Shown here one piece after another: positions 8,801-17,694 of a DNA stretch of 22,886 nucleotides (position 1 is the stretch's first letter; every line of letters begins with the position of its first letter). The DNA comes from Folioceros fuciformis (taxonomy: Eukaryota > Anthocerotophyta > Anthocerotopsida > Anthocerotales): contig JBNGIO010002137.1 of the NCBI GenBank assembly GCA_049999805.1, positions 1-22,886 of the forward strand, in the 5' to 3' direction. Under the pieces are notes generated by a model that saw only the letters and a list, made by a program, of their open reading frames with translations, had not been told where the DNA came from and did no database searches. A program made the position numbers and the translations under genes.

Positions 8801-11549
8801 TTAGTTGGGGCTTACTTGTGAACCTTACTTATTGTGCATCCTTTGCATCCCTCCGCCTAAACCTGAAGGTTGATTATATCGTGTTTAGAGCATTTGTAAT
8901 GACCACATCCATCCATCCCATTATGTGCAGTTGTTCTCAACAAGGGTGAACACCCATATTCTTCCGTCATCGAGAACTGCCCTAAAAGAGCTGTGCACGT
9001 CTTACACACAGGCTTCGAGCCAAAGAGAACGTCGACACAGCATTCTCAGGAAAAGAATGGATAAAGAATAACACTGTTCATAATCAAGCCCTACACAGCC
9101 TGTGCCATTTGTGACTGGTTTCTAAGTGATTCCGAACACACTAAAACACTATCGTCCCGTCACACTGTGCTGAGAAGATTGCTCGTGATGCATTAAATCT
9201 TGCGCGTATCCGCACAGTTTCCAAACCGCCACCTCCATTTGCAAATCTGCACCACAGACAGGCAATGCCAGCGTCTTTCCATCGGTCATGGTAAGGGACT
9301 GCAGATAAGCTTCGATCCGTTCGATGCACTAGTTGCACGCTGAGTTCAGTTTAGGGTGGAAGGAAAATTTTACGCACTATCTCCATCTCCAAAGCGGTCA
9401 GGGCGATCTTGCATCCTTGACACGAAACTTGATTGCAAGATGAGATTTTGCACATACCTTGTTGATGCAGGAGATGGTTAAGACCGATAACTTCCGCCAA
9501 ACTTGACTCGCCTTCAGGAACCACAGATGGAACGCTAGAAAACGAGACGGCTCGGCTGCCGTCTGTGCCTTCACAGAGGAAAGCAGATGGGACTGTGCAA
9601 AGCGGCCCTTACCTCCAATTCAGCCGCCTTGTCAACTGAGAATTCAAAGTCTACGAGCGGACGTGCAGGATGGAATGGTAAGAGCTAAGAAGGCAGCAAC
9701 CAGTTGCAAGCCACTGTTTTCCTTCATCGCTGCCTCTGCCAGACTTGCGAAAGGCGGTGTGATCTGGATCCAGGTGGATCTAGTCCACGTATCCCCATGT
9801 GACTTGTGGCTAGTTACTGCTCTTCTCAGATCAAACCAGCTCCTCCCTGAGCCTCTCGACCGCGCCAGATCTGCAGCATGGACATCGTTGGACAGGAGGC
9901 TACGAATGAGCACTTGAAGTTCATTCTGGACTCAGCTTACAAAGCTACGCTCTTTTCTGCTCTCCTCGCCTCACCGTCAGTATGCTTATGAAGGCAGGAT
10001 GAAATTGCTTGCGAATCCTTGCTGCAAGGAAATCTTAGGCTGGTCCGGCCCAGAGGCGCGCACAGGCAGTCTCATCATCAGTGCTGTTTTGGACTGTTCC
10101 GTGGGAGTCAGATCTCGTTTCTTACCCAACTACCCAGTCTGGCAGGGCAGGCTGCCTACAAACTCCCCTCCATATGCATGCAGCCATGATCTGTCTGTCC
10201 ACAAGTCCCGTCCTGTGGCTCACAATCGGGCAGCGATGTGCAGATCACATGATGATAGCTAGCCTGTCTGCCGCTGCACTTTCCACAACCGGAGTTAAAA
10301 ATTACAGCAATGGTCCAAACCGCGAACGCAAAATGAGATTCCCTGTCTTCATCCTTACAATGCATGCTGCTACTGCGCTCTGCAGGCCTAGGGGCTGGCC
10401 AAAGCTCATGAGCAGTTGCTCTGCATCCTTCTCCTGCGCCAATCGAAGGAGGCCCGGCCCGGCCGCTGGAATCTCCATCTCTCGACTGTGTCCGCGAATC
10501 TTTTCTTATTCCTCTCTTTCTAATCCCCGGCTCCGTCCTGGCGCCCCAGCCTGATTCATCAACATCGAGTGCATATGTACCGGGAAACAGTAAGATTCGG
10601 GGCCGAAAGGACTCACCGGCCTAGCATTCCGCAGGCCGTTGTGCGACGCCTACCGCTCTCTTTTCTTCTCCTCTCCTCTCTCTGACGCACACGAACCCAT
10701 CAGCCGGGCAATGCCCACGGATGATACTGCCTCGCACACTCTGATCGGCCTCGCCGCGTGCTCACATCTTCTCCGTGACGTGCACACTTGCCAAATCGAG
10801 AGGGGGACAATGGATCTCCCAGCCTCACACACACAGAGCATGTGTTACACAATTGACTCGGGTCGGTCCTACCAGTTTCTTCTGCTGCTCTCAGAAGAAC
10901 TCTCTTCTTCTCTTTTCCTCCATTATTTTTCTGAATACTGCACTTGAGGGCTCGCAGAAAATGCATGGGACCCGGAGTACCTACCTCCTCAGAGAATTGA
11001 CGTAATGCAGCGTGTACATACGTTAAACACGTGCCATCTTGAACTTGTCGATGGAACATGAAGGATAGGACAACAGGAAGTCACATGCAAGGGAAAACCA
11101 AGTCAGGGAGGAATGTGACAACAGCTGGCATCCCTTAACAGGTCACAGAGCATGGCTTAATAAACAATGGAGCCTCTGACAAACGTATCCGAGTGCAACT
11201 CCGCGGCGCACTCTGAACGTGGAGTCACGGAGACTATGCGTGAGAGTGGCAACTTCAGGCAAAAGCCACTCTGACCACACGCCACAGTGAAAAGGTCGCG
11301 GTGCCGACAGACCCTTCACAGGGAAATACGTGCGCAGCAAGCGTCTTGAGCCAATCAGCCCTCTCAGACCATGCAAGCCACCTATCTGTTTACAGCAGCT
11401 GACAGGCTTTAAAAGTGCTCCAACTGCGATCAACAAACCCTATCCAGTCCTGACACCCAGGTGTGAAGCACTGACCTTTCAACTGCATCCCGTCGGCAGG
11501 AGAGCCAAGACCCAGCCCCATTGTGCAACTGCAATGAAACTTGCACAGG
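8801..11549. other. 2.7-kb region with no recognised gene
   Basis: After the minisatellite I find no frame that resembles a known protein, no tRNA and no transposon signature. The longest open frames (for example 10081-10554 +, 157 codons) have no recognisable motif. Pyrimidine-rich tracts at about 10656-10684 and 10896-10920 resemble plant promoter or leader sequence on the plus strand, so an unrecognised or non-coding transcript is possible. The right end should include the 3' untranslated region of the minus-strand WDR3 gene. Confidence 0.4.
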
Positions 11550-14500
11550 TCACGCAGCCTCTTCAGGTTTCTTTCGTTTCTTCCTTTTTTGCAGGCTCTG
11601 AAGAGATCGTGCGTCCTTTACACTGGCAAGCTTGGCTCTCACTTCCTGCAGCTTGGAACTAGCATCTTGGAACGGCGCCTCAGACCTTTCGGCCAGCAGT
11701 TGCTGCAATCCATACACCACACTGTATCGTAAGCACACAGACAGACTCAGCTTGATCTCAGTTCCTTTCTTAGGAATTCGAAGGAGTATGGAGCTGACAC
11801 GGCAATGTAAAAACCCACGATGCACCTTAAGATGTCCCATAGCAGCAAGATTGAAGCCAAGGATGTCCTTAAGACCCTGAAAGTGCAAACAAAGAGTTGC
11901 TTAACTAAGCTGCCAGGAAAGGACGGACATAAACCTAAACAAAGAAAAGGTCCTTACCTGTACACCCTGGTGAATATCTCTTTGCAGAGTAGTCAAGAGA
12001 GGACGGGCAGCAGCGGTTGAAGTAAGTTGGTCATGATGAAGACGCAGCAACAAGGTCGTTACTCGGCACACGAGTTCCACCTATGTATCCATAGAAAATG
12101 AGAACATGCTCAATGCTCAATCAATACACAGGGGGGCGCAGAGTAGCACACATCAACACGAGAGTAAATCACCTGATTTCCATCCGTGAGCCAATCCTTC
12201 AGATGTCCCATGAGCTTCAGGACATCAGTGAAGGGTAAAGTCTGCATTACAAACAAAACATAAGCAAGAGACACAACAGCGAAGATCAAGCCTAGAAACT
12301 TCGCCAGCGATGAAATCAACCCCCACAGATAGTATGAACCACGAGGAGCGACATGTACCAAGAGAGCTTGTTCCAGATCACTTGGCCGGACAGCTGATAC
12401 TGTGCGAAGGACATGGAAGGACGGTGAGTAGCCTAGCAGCATAGGATTCGGCTGAAAAGGGACCCCTTTGCCGTCTTTCGCCTTTCCTTTCTACAACCCG
12501 GTACAATCTGAGGTCAGAACCTTCCGGATGCCATGCTACCGACACAATGACAAGAGAAGCATAACTTCAGGTGCATAAAAGCGAATATGACTTGTCAAAT
12601 GGTCAAACCTGTGTTTCCTTCGACCGTTCTAATTCAACTTCAGCTAAGTCCAAAGCCTCAATAATGGAGTCCACAGCCCTTGAGGTTTCCTTTGATTTCT
12701 GACCAACAACACTTGCAGCGCCTTCCTCTGTCAGCTCCCCAGGACGACGTTGATCTCTAGCCTCATCTTGTTCAGATTCAAACAGAGTCTCTAGTCTCTT
12801 CTCCTTCTCTTCCTGCAAGGAGAATTTGAAAGACATACTGGGTTATGATACAGACGGCAATTCTCATTCAAACATCCCTCATCTTTCTACCACCAGGTTC
12901 TACTAGCAGCGAGCAATCCTACCGGACATTTGACATACGTAAGCAACCATAAGCAACTACAAGACACAGGCACAGAAATGGGAGACATACAAGACAGCCT
13001 CACCTCAAGGAAAAAGGGTTCCTCGGTGCGGTTCCATCTGCGAATTGACCTGTCATGTGACCCCGTGACAAGAAAGTCGCCATAAGTGCTCACAGCCAAG
13101 GACCACACTTCTGCATGATGTCCGCCTAAAGTCAGCAGCAATTCGAACTTGTCGGCATCCCAATATTTCAGTAGGCGGTCTTTACTGACGCTGAAGAAGT
13201 AATGGGTGTTTCGAACAAACTGAATTCCTACAACACTGAAACAGATGATCAACAACAATGTCAGTCATGGTAGGTTCCTGAACAGAGTCATCCGCCCGTT
13301 TCATTAAGATAAAACCGGTCACAATCTGGAGCTTGCAAGTGGGACGGGCAGAATAACTTCCTTACTAGTCAGTGTGCGCAAATAGGGACTTGTGCAAATC
13401 TCCGAAATCCATTCCCCAAACCTTTACATTCTTGTCTGCAGAGCCACTTGCAAGTAGTGTTGCATCGGAGGAGATGTCCATGCAAAGAACAGGAAGCTTA
13501 TGTCCATACAACTGGAATACAAATTTGAATGAGTCTGCAAGAAAGACCTGCAAGTGAAGAGAAGTTCAGGTAATGCACACCACAACCGGGTTTGCAAAAA
13601 CGCTCCACCATCTGCTCTGTCCCAAAACAGTCAATGAAACCGGCTCAACACTTGCCCTAATTAGAGAGTCTTGTTGAGCGACAGCCAGAAACTTTCCATC
13701 TGGACTGAACCTTACGCACAGCACATCACTTTCTTGCATATCAATCCCACCAACAGGTTTGATAGAAAGATGCTTCACTGTCTGCAATACAAGATACTCA
13801 CAACCACAGTGTCAGATGGATTTCATGGAGAAAAAGACGAATACTCCTGCAGAGTGTGTGGCGTATGATATATAACAACAATGATCACCGCAAGAGATAA
13901 CATCAGACCTCGTTTTTGTCCTGTACCATGTCATATTCCCAAAGTTTCACTTGCTTGTCGCTACTACCACTAGCAAATCCTGACCCATCGGGTCTTGACG
14001 TTATCGACCATATAGCAGCACTATGAGCACTGATTTTCTTGATGCATTGGGCTGCATTTATATCAAATAGCTGTATTGTCCCTTCTTTGGTCCCAATAAC
14101 AACATGTTTATCTCCTGGGACAAAAAGTCCAGTGACAGCATAGCCAGAATCCATGGTTCGAATACACTCGTACGTATGTGGATTCCAAATCTTCACAAGA
14201 TTATGACTTGTTGTCATCAGATAGCTACCATTTGTACTGAGGACCACGGCTCGAATAGTTGTCCTGTGACCCGGCAGCTCAATCACATGTGTGCGAGACG
14301 CTGAAACGGGTTGAAGGTCATAAACTTCTAGACTATTATTGTGCAGAGAAAGAGAAATGGTCCCGATGATCCCCTTTCTAGATGGGACAGGTGAGAAAGC
14401 AAATGATCGGATTTTCTGCTTGGACCGAAACACCTGTAACAACTCAAACTCATCTGCAGCTGAGATCTCTAGAGTCTCACAAGATACCGCCTTCTCTTCA

Positions 14501-15690
14501 TGGACCTCATGCTCTGCTGCACCGGACCCAGTCTTCACCTTAGCAGCTCTCTCTTGTTTCCTCTTCTTCCTGCGCTTTGCCTTCTTCAAAGCTTCAGACC
14601 TGTCCCTCAGCTTGTATATTTCCACAGACTTACCCGCCTCTTGACAACCTAGGAGGGATCCAGCTACATTGAACCGCACCGTAATAACACGTTCAGAACT
14701 CTGCCGTTTAATGGTACCGAGAGGCCGTAGCACGTCCCACCTTATTGGTCTGGACTGCTTCCCATTCTCAGATGACTCTCCATTGACTCGCTCTTCAGCA
14801 TCGTCACTTTCGTCAGTGATGGAGTACACACGGAGGTCTGGGTCTACTGAGCCAGTGACCAGATGATTCTCTAATGGATCTGCATCAAGAGACCATACTT
14901 CTCCATGGTGGTCGACAATAGTCTGGATGCAGTGCTGCGTGTCTAAGTCCCAGACACGAACAAAGGTGTCTTTCGAGCAACTCACTAGCCTTCTTCCTTT
15001 CTCCAAAAACAGTACGTCGCATACCTGTGAAATCACTCATAGTACCGATTGACCACATTTCACGAAGTATGTTAATTTGCAGGGCAGACTAACGACCATC
15101 GCAGACAAGGCAGAGGCGGGCAGTAAGTTGAAAAACCTGATCACGGTGGCCGCGAAGTCGAACCAATCCTGCCTCAGCCACAGCATCCCAGACAATAATG
15201 TCGGTGTCTTTGCTGCCTGATGCCATCAGGGAGCCAGTTATGTTGTAGCGCAGGGAAGTGACTGCTGACTTGTGCCCAGAGAGAGTGGTCTCCGATGTGC
15301 CCTTGACGATGTCCCAAATCCTGATAGAGCCATCACTATAGCCCACAGCCACCTTACAAAAACATAACAGGAATCCATCAGCAGATCCAGGTTTGGCACA
15401 GAAGCCAGGTTCAGTCAATCCTCACCCAAAAAACTTACCAGAGAATCCGCGGACGGCATGCAGGCTATAGAGGTGACCGCAGGGAGAGCAGCTCCAGAGC
15501 CCGACCCAGCGGGAGATAATTTGTGCACACATTTGCCCTGCCGCACATTCCACACTTCAAACTGCTCCAAAGCTCCCACAAGCAGGAGTTTTCCTGTATT
15601 GTCGTAGCAAACGTTGGAGTCCTGAGAGACCACCACACCGAAAGCGGCTTCATGCTCGTACCTCAGGTAGGCCTTCACCATGGCCACCAA
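11550..15690 (-). CDS. WDR3: WDR3 / Dip2 (Utp12) WD40 protein of the small-subunit processome
   Basis: This complete gene has 12 exons read on the minus strand: 15690-15439, 15352-15137, 15024-13909, 13781-13656, 13547-13366, 13235-13004, 12812-12609, 12490-12359, 12241-12173, 12080-11958, 11876-11826 and 11702-11550. All junctions keep frame, giving about 951 aa, close to the roughly 940 aa usual for the family. The N-terminus has [19 protein letters not shown]. Two sets of WD40 repeats follow, with [45 protein letters not shown] and [15 protein letters not shown]. The C-terminal Utp12 region includes [28 protein letters not shown] and [13 protein letters not shown], and the protein ends in a basic tail KRKKRKK. 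Family members act in the nucleolus as part of the U3 snoRNP processome that makes 18S rRNA. Start at 15690 or at the second Met (15681), which fits homologues better. One intron (13655-13548) has a GC donor. It lies head to head with BCCIP. Confidence 0.96.
13548..13655 (-). other. Probable GC-AG intron of WDR3
   Basis: Conserved protein sequence requires a join of ...DSLIR to VFLADSFKF. On the minus strand the donor is AGG followed by gcaagt and the acceptor is cttgcag. The only nearby GT donor (gtgttg, 6 bp downstream) would shift the frame. GCAAGT is the usual donor consensus of the GC-AG class. The intron is 108 bp. Confidence 0.85.
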
Positions 15691-15769
15691 GCTTCTAAGG
15701 AGTTTGCCTCACACTAAATTACTTATATCGACACAACTTCCAATTCCAGCTCGGTACGCTGCCTTTGAT

Positions 15770-15823
15770 CCTTAAACCCTTCAACAGCCCTTAGGTCAGA
15801 AAGGGCTCCTGCAGCTCCGACGG
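15770..15823 (+). pseudogene. Decayed copy of the BCCIP 5' end
   Basis: The stretch ccttaaacccttcaacagcc with the following cttaggtca matches BCCIP leader/start sequence at about 16129-16156 (26 of 29 with one gap). After a gap, tcctgcagctcc matches 16180-16191 exactly. The BCCIP codon ATGGCGAAG at 16193 corresponds here to acggcaag, so this copy has lost the ATG. It is in the same orientation as BCCIP. Confidence 0.8.
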
Positions 15824-15860
15824 CAAGGCGGACTCCCTTCAAAATCTCCTCAAGCAGAAG

Positions 15861-15919
15861 AGACCAACAGACCAAAGGCGACGTCTTTCTCGGACATCAG
15901 GTGGGCTTTCACGATGATT
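15861..15919 (-). pseudogene. Decayed copy of the WDR3 first-exon start
   Basis: Aligned without gaps to 15628-15683, 43 of 56 bases match by eye. On the minus strand it reads IVKAHLMSEKDVAFGLLVS, against [19 protein letters not shown] in the real gene. The start codon has become ATC and a stop follows soon after the match. It points the same way as WDR3 and lies immediately beyond the decayed BCCIP start, in the order expected from a tandem duplication. Confidence 0.82.
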
Positions 15920-16111
15920 CCCGTGTCGCTGGGAAATATAAATGCACAAATGCATAGATAGGCATAATGCTTCCTTCACCGTGCTTATCCATGCGTGTAT
16001 AGTCATCTATGTTGTGTCCCAAGCGACTTGCGGCTGTCGTCGTGCTACTTTGAGGCTTTCCTTTACAGTACCTATAGATGCATATATCCAGAGTAAAGTG
16101 TGGTACTTTGT

Positions 16112-17224
16112 ATGAGAGCCTTACAGGCCCTTACACCCTTCACAGCCTTTAGGTCACCAAGTCGGCAGTCGATGCCGTCTCCTGCAGCTCCAATGGCGAA
16201 GAAGCGGAAGCAGGTGGAAAAGCCGTCTAAAGCAAAGCTCGAATCGGAGCCTGGAGAATCGGAGCCTGGAGAATCGGAATCAGAGTCCGAAGAGGCAGAA
16301 TCGAACTACGGAGAGAGAGACTCGGAGAATGGGGAGGAAGAATCGGATTCAGGAGAAGCAGAGTCCGAGTCAGGAGAATCCTCACCGGAGCCTGAGTCCG
16401 GGTCCGAGTCGGACTCCCAGGACGGTGCAGAGTCGGAGGAGATTGTGAACGTGGACTTCCAGTTTTTCGACCCCAAGAAGGAGGACTTTCACGGCGTGAA
16501 GGCGCTGCTCAAGGTGTACCTGGACGACACGAATTGGGACCTTTCAGGATTTGTGGACGTGGTGCTGGCTCAGACAACCGTGGGAAGTGTGATCAAGACA
16601 GACGACGAGGACACTCCCATCGGAGTTGTCACGGCGCTTAATCTTGCCAGATACGGAAATCTGGTTTCCCTGAAGGAGGTGCGGGAGTTCCTGCTGAAGC
16701 AGACTGGTAACAAGCAGGAGCTGCTGGCTCTCTGGGACCAGACAAGTGCCAGGCACGTCGGCTTGATTGTTAGCGAACGTGTCATCAACGTGCCCATTGA
16801 GCTCGTTACACCCTTGTTCACAGGCTTGTTCGATGAGATTGGCTGGGCCGTGACGGATGAGCCCACAGTGGAGCTGCGGACGTCGTTCGATTTCGAGCGC
16901 TACTTGATTTTGACAAGGGTGTATGAAGAGATTTCTTCTAGCTCAACTAGGGAATCCTCTCACAAGAAGAAAGGAAAGAAGCACAAACCGGTGTTGCCTT
17001 CGGAGGTACCTTCATCTCAAAGTCCACTCATATACCCGAAAGGAGAGGACGAGATTTTCCATTCTTTGTGCTCCTGGTCGTTCACCTTTCCTGTCAAGGC
17101 AGAGGCACTAGCTGCGCACGAATCCAAAGGAATGAGGCAGTTGCGGCTGGTAATGGTAGTAGAAGCTTCCAAAATCCCAACCTTCAAGACGAAGTTGAAG
17201 GATCTTTGCGATACAGGAGTTTGA
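16112..17224 (+). CDS. BCCIP: BCCIP family protein (yeast Bcp1), intronless
   Basis: One frame of 370 codons encodes a BCCIP homologue. The N-terminal part is a long acidic Ser/Glu/Gly-rich stretch after MAKKRKQ. The conserved domain starts at EEIVNVDFQFFDPKKEDFHG and continues through GSVIKTDDEDTPIGVVTALN, HVGLIVSERVINVPIELV and the C-terminal KIPTFKTKLKDLC. Family knowledge: yeast Bcp1 is a nuclear factor linked to ribosomal protein uL14 and export, and human BCCIP binds BRCA2 and p21. I give the outermost ATG (16112). The ATGs at 16172 and 16193 are alternatives; 16193 (MAKKRKQ, G at +4) fits family N-termini better and would give 343 aa. The gene is divergent from WDR3 and convergent with TOP2. 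Decayed pieces of its 5' and 3' ends flank it. Confidence 0.93.
   Translation: MRALQALTPFTAFRSPSRQSMPSPAAPMAKKRKQVEKPSKAKLESEPGESEPGESESESEEAESNYGERDSENGEEESDSGEAESESGESSPEPESGSESDSQDGAESEEIVNVDFQFFDPKKEDFHGVKALLKVYLDDTNWDLSGFVDVVLAQTTVGSVIKTDDEDTPIGVVTALNLARYGNLVSLKEVREFLLKQTGNKQELLALWDQTSARHVGLIVSERVINVPIELVTPLFTGLFDEIGWAVTDEPTVELRTSFDFERYLILTRVYEEISSSSTRESSHKKKGKKHKPVLPSEVPSSQSPLIYPKGEDEIFHSLCSWSFTFPVKAEALAAHESKGMRQLRLVMVVEASKIPTFKTKLKDLCDTGV
16241..16270 (+). repeat. 15-bp in-frame duplication in BCCIP
   Basis: The 15-mer gaatcggagcctgga occurs twice in tandem and starts a third time (gaatcgga at 16271). It encodes the repeated Glu-Ser-Glu-Pro-Gly of the acidic region, so it changes only the length of a disordered tract. 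Confidence 0.9.
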
Positions 17225-17280
17225 GTCCACAGAGTGCTGTTGTACACATCGAGAGAGGAGTGTAGAACGAGCGAGAGTAG

Positions 17281-17346
17281 AATTTAGAGCACCAGTCCAT
17301 GTAAACTGAACTTGCAATTTAGGGCACAAGTTCATGTAAACCGAAC
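17281..17346. repeat. 35-bp-spaced direct repeat downstream of BCCIP
   Basis: A 31-bp segment beginning aattta and ending gaac occurs at 17281-17311 and 17316-17346 with four mismatches. It lies in the BCCIP 3' flank between the stop codon and the decayed second copy of the BCCIP 3' end. Confidence 0.82.
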
Positions 17347-17387
17347 AAGAACAAGTAGAGGTTTTTACGTGCATTGAGCTCGTAGTC

Positions 17388-17530
17388 GTCACCTCTCCTG
17401 TCAGGGCAACGACAGTAGCTGCTCAGAAAATGCAAAGCATGGAGACATTCGCGGCTGGCGATCGCAGTACAAGTACGCAAAATGCCAAGTCGAAGTTGCA
17501 AAACCTTTGCCTTCGCGACACAGGAATTGC
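17388..17530 (+). pseudogene. Decayed copy of the BCCIP 3' end
   Basis: About 160 bp after the BCCIP stop, sequence resembling its last 45 codons reappears. tcacctctcctgtcagggca followed by gtagctgct matches the real tcacctttcctgtcaaggca region. Further on, gcggctgg, aagtcgaagttgcaaaacct and gacacaggaatt match the end of the gene. The translation keeps a SPVRA..VAAQ and KSKLQNLC..DTGI pattern, against FPVKA..LAAH and KTKLKDLC.DTGV. It has a small deletion and carries no stop at the equivalent place. Confidence 0.75.
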
Positions 17531-17694
17531 AGCTTCCCTGAGGATGGTTGTCCTTGTCACTCCCCTAGGGTTTCACCAGCAGAATTATTTCACGGGCACA
17601 GCCCAAAGTGTAGGGCAAACGTCACGCACTATCCCGAGGATATTTTACAAGACATAAAACATCTCCCAAATTGTGATTGCTGAACTCTACGGCT
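17531..17694. other. Convergent 3' spacer of BCCIP and TOP2
   Basis: No gene is seen here. A perfect telo-box on the minus strand (tagggttt on the plus strand, 17566-17573) is present, but it lies at the 3' side of both neighbours, so a promoter role is doubtful. The stretch probably includes the TOP2 3' untranslated region. Confidence 0.4.

Larger units (their letters stand above)
15691..16111. promoter_or_regulatory. Divergent promoter region between WDR3 and BCCIP
   Basis: About 420 bp separates the two outward-facing genes, so it must drive both. It contains a telo-box-like taaaccct at about 15772-15779 and a TATA-like tataaat at 15937-15943 on the plus strand, both seen directly but of untested function. 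It also holds decayed copies of both gene starts (see separate entries), as if the divergent promoter had been duplicated in tandem. Confidence 0.6.

Noticed and set aside
9548-9567. Small perfect hairpin (agacggc / gccgtct)
   Set aside because: A 7-bp stem with a 6-bp loop is expected by chance at this length and lies near nothing recognisable.
10081-10554. 157-codon plus-strand frame in the gene-free gap
   Set aside because: No recognisable domain, no conserved motif and no splice partner. I could not support it as a gene.
12813-13003. Possible snoRNA in the longest WDR3 intron (191 bp)
   Set aside because: No C box (RTGATGA) or D box (CTGA) pair could be found in the minus-strand sequence.
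14339-14866. Plus-strand frames antisense to the large WDR3 exon
   Set aside because: They are reverse-strand reflections of a strongly conserved coding exon.
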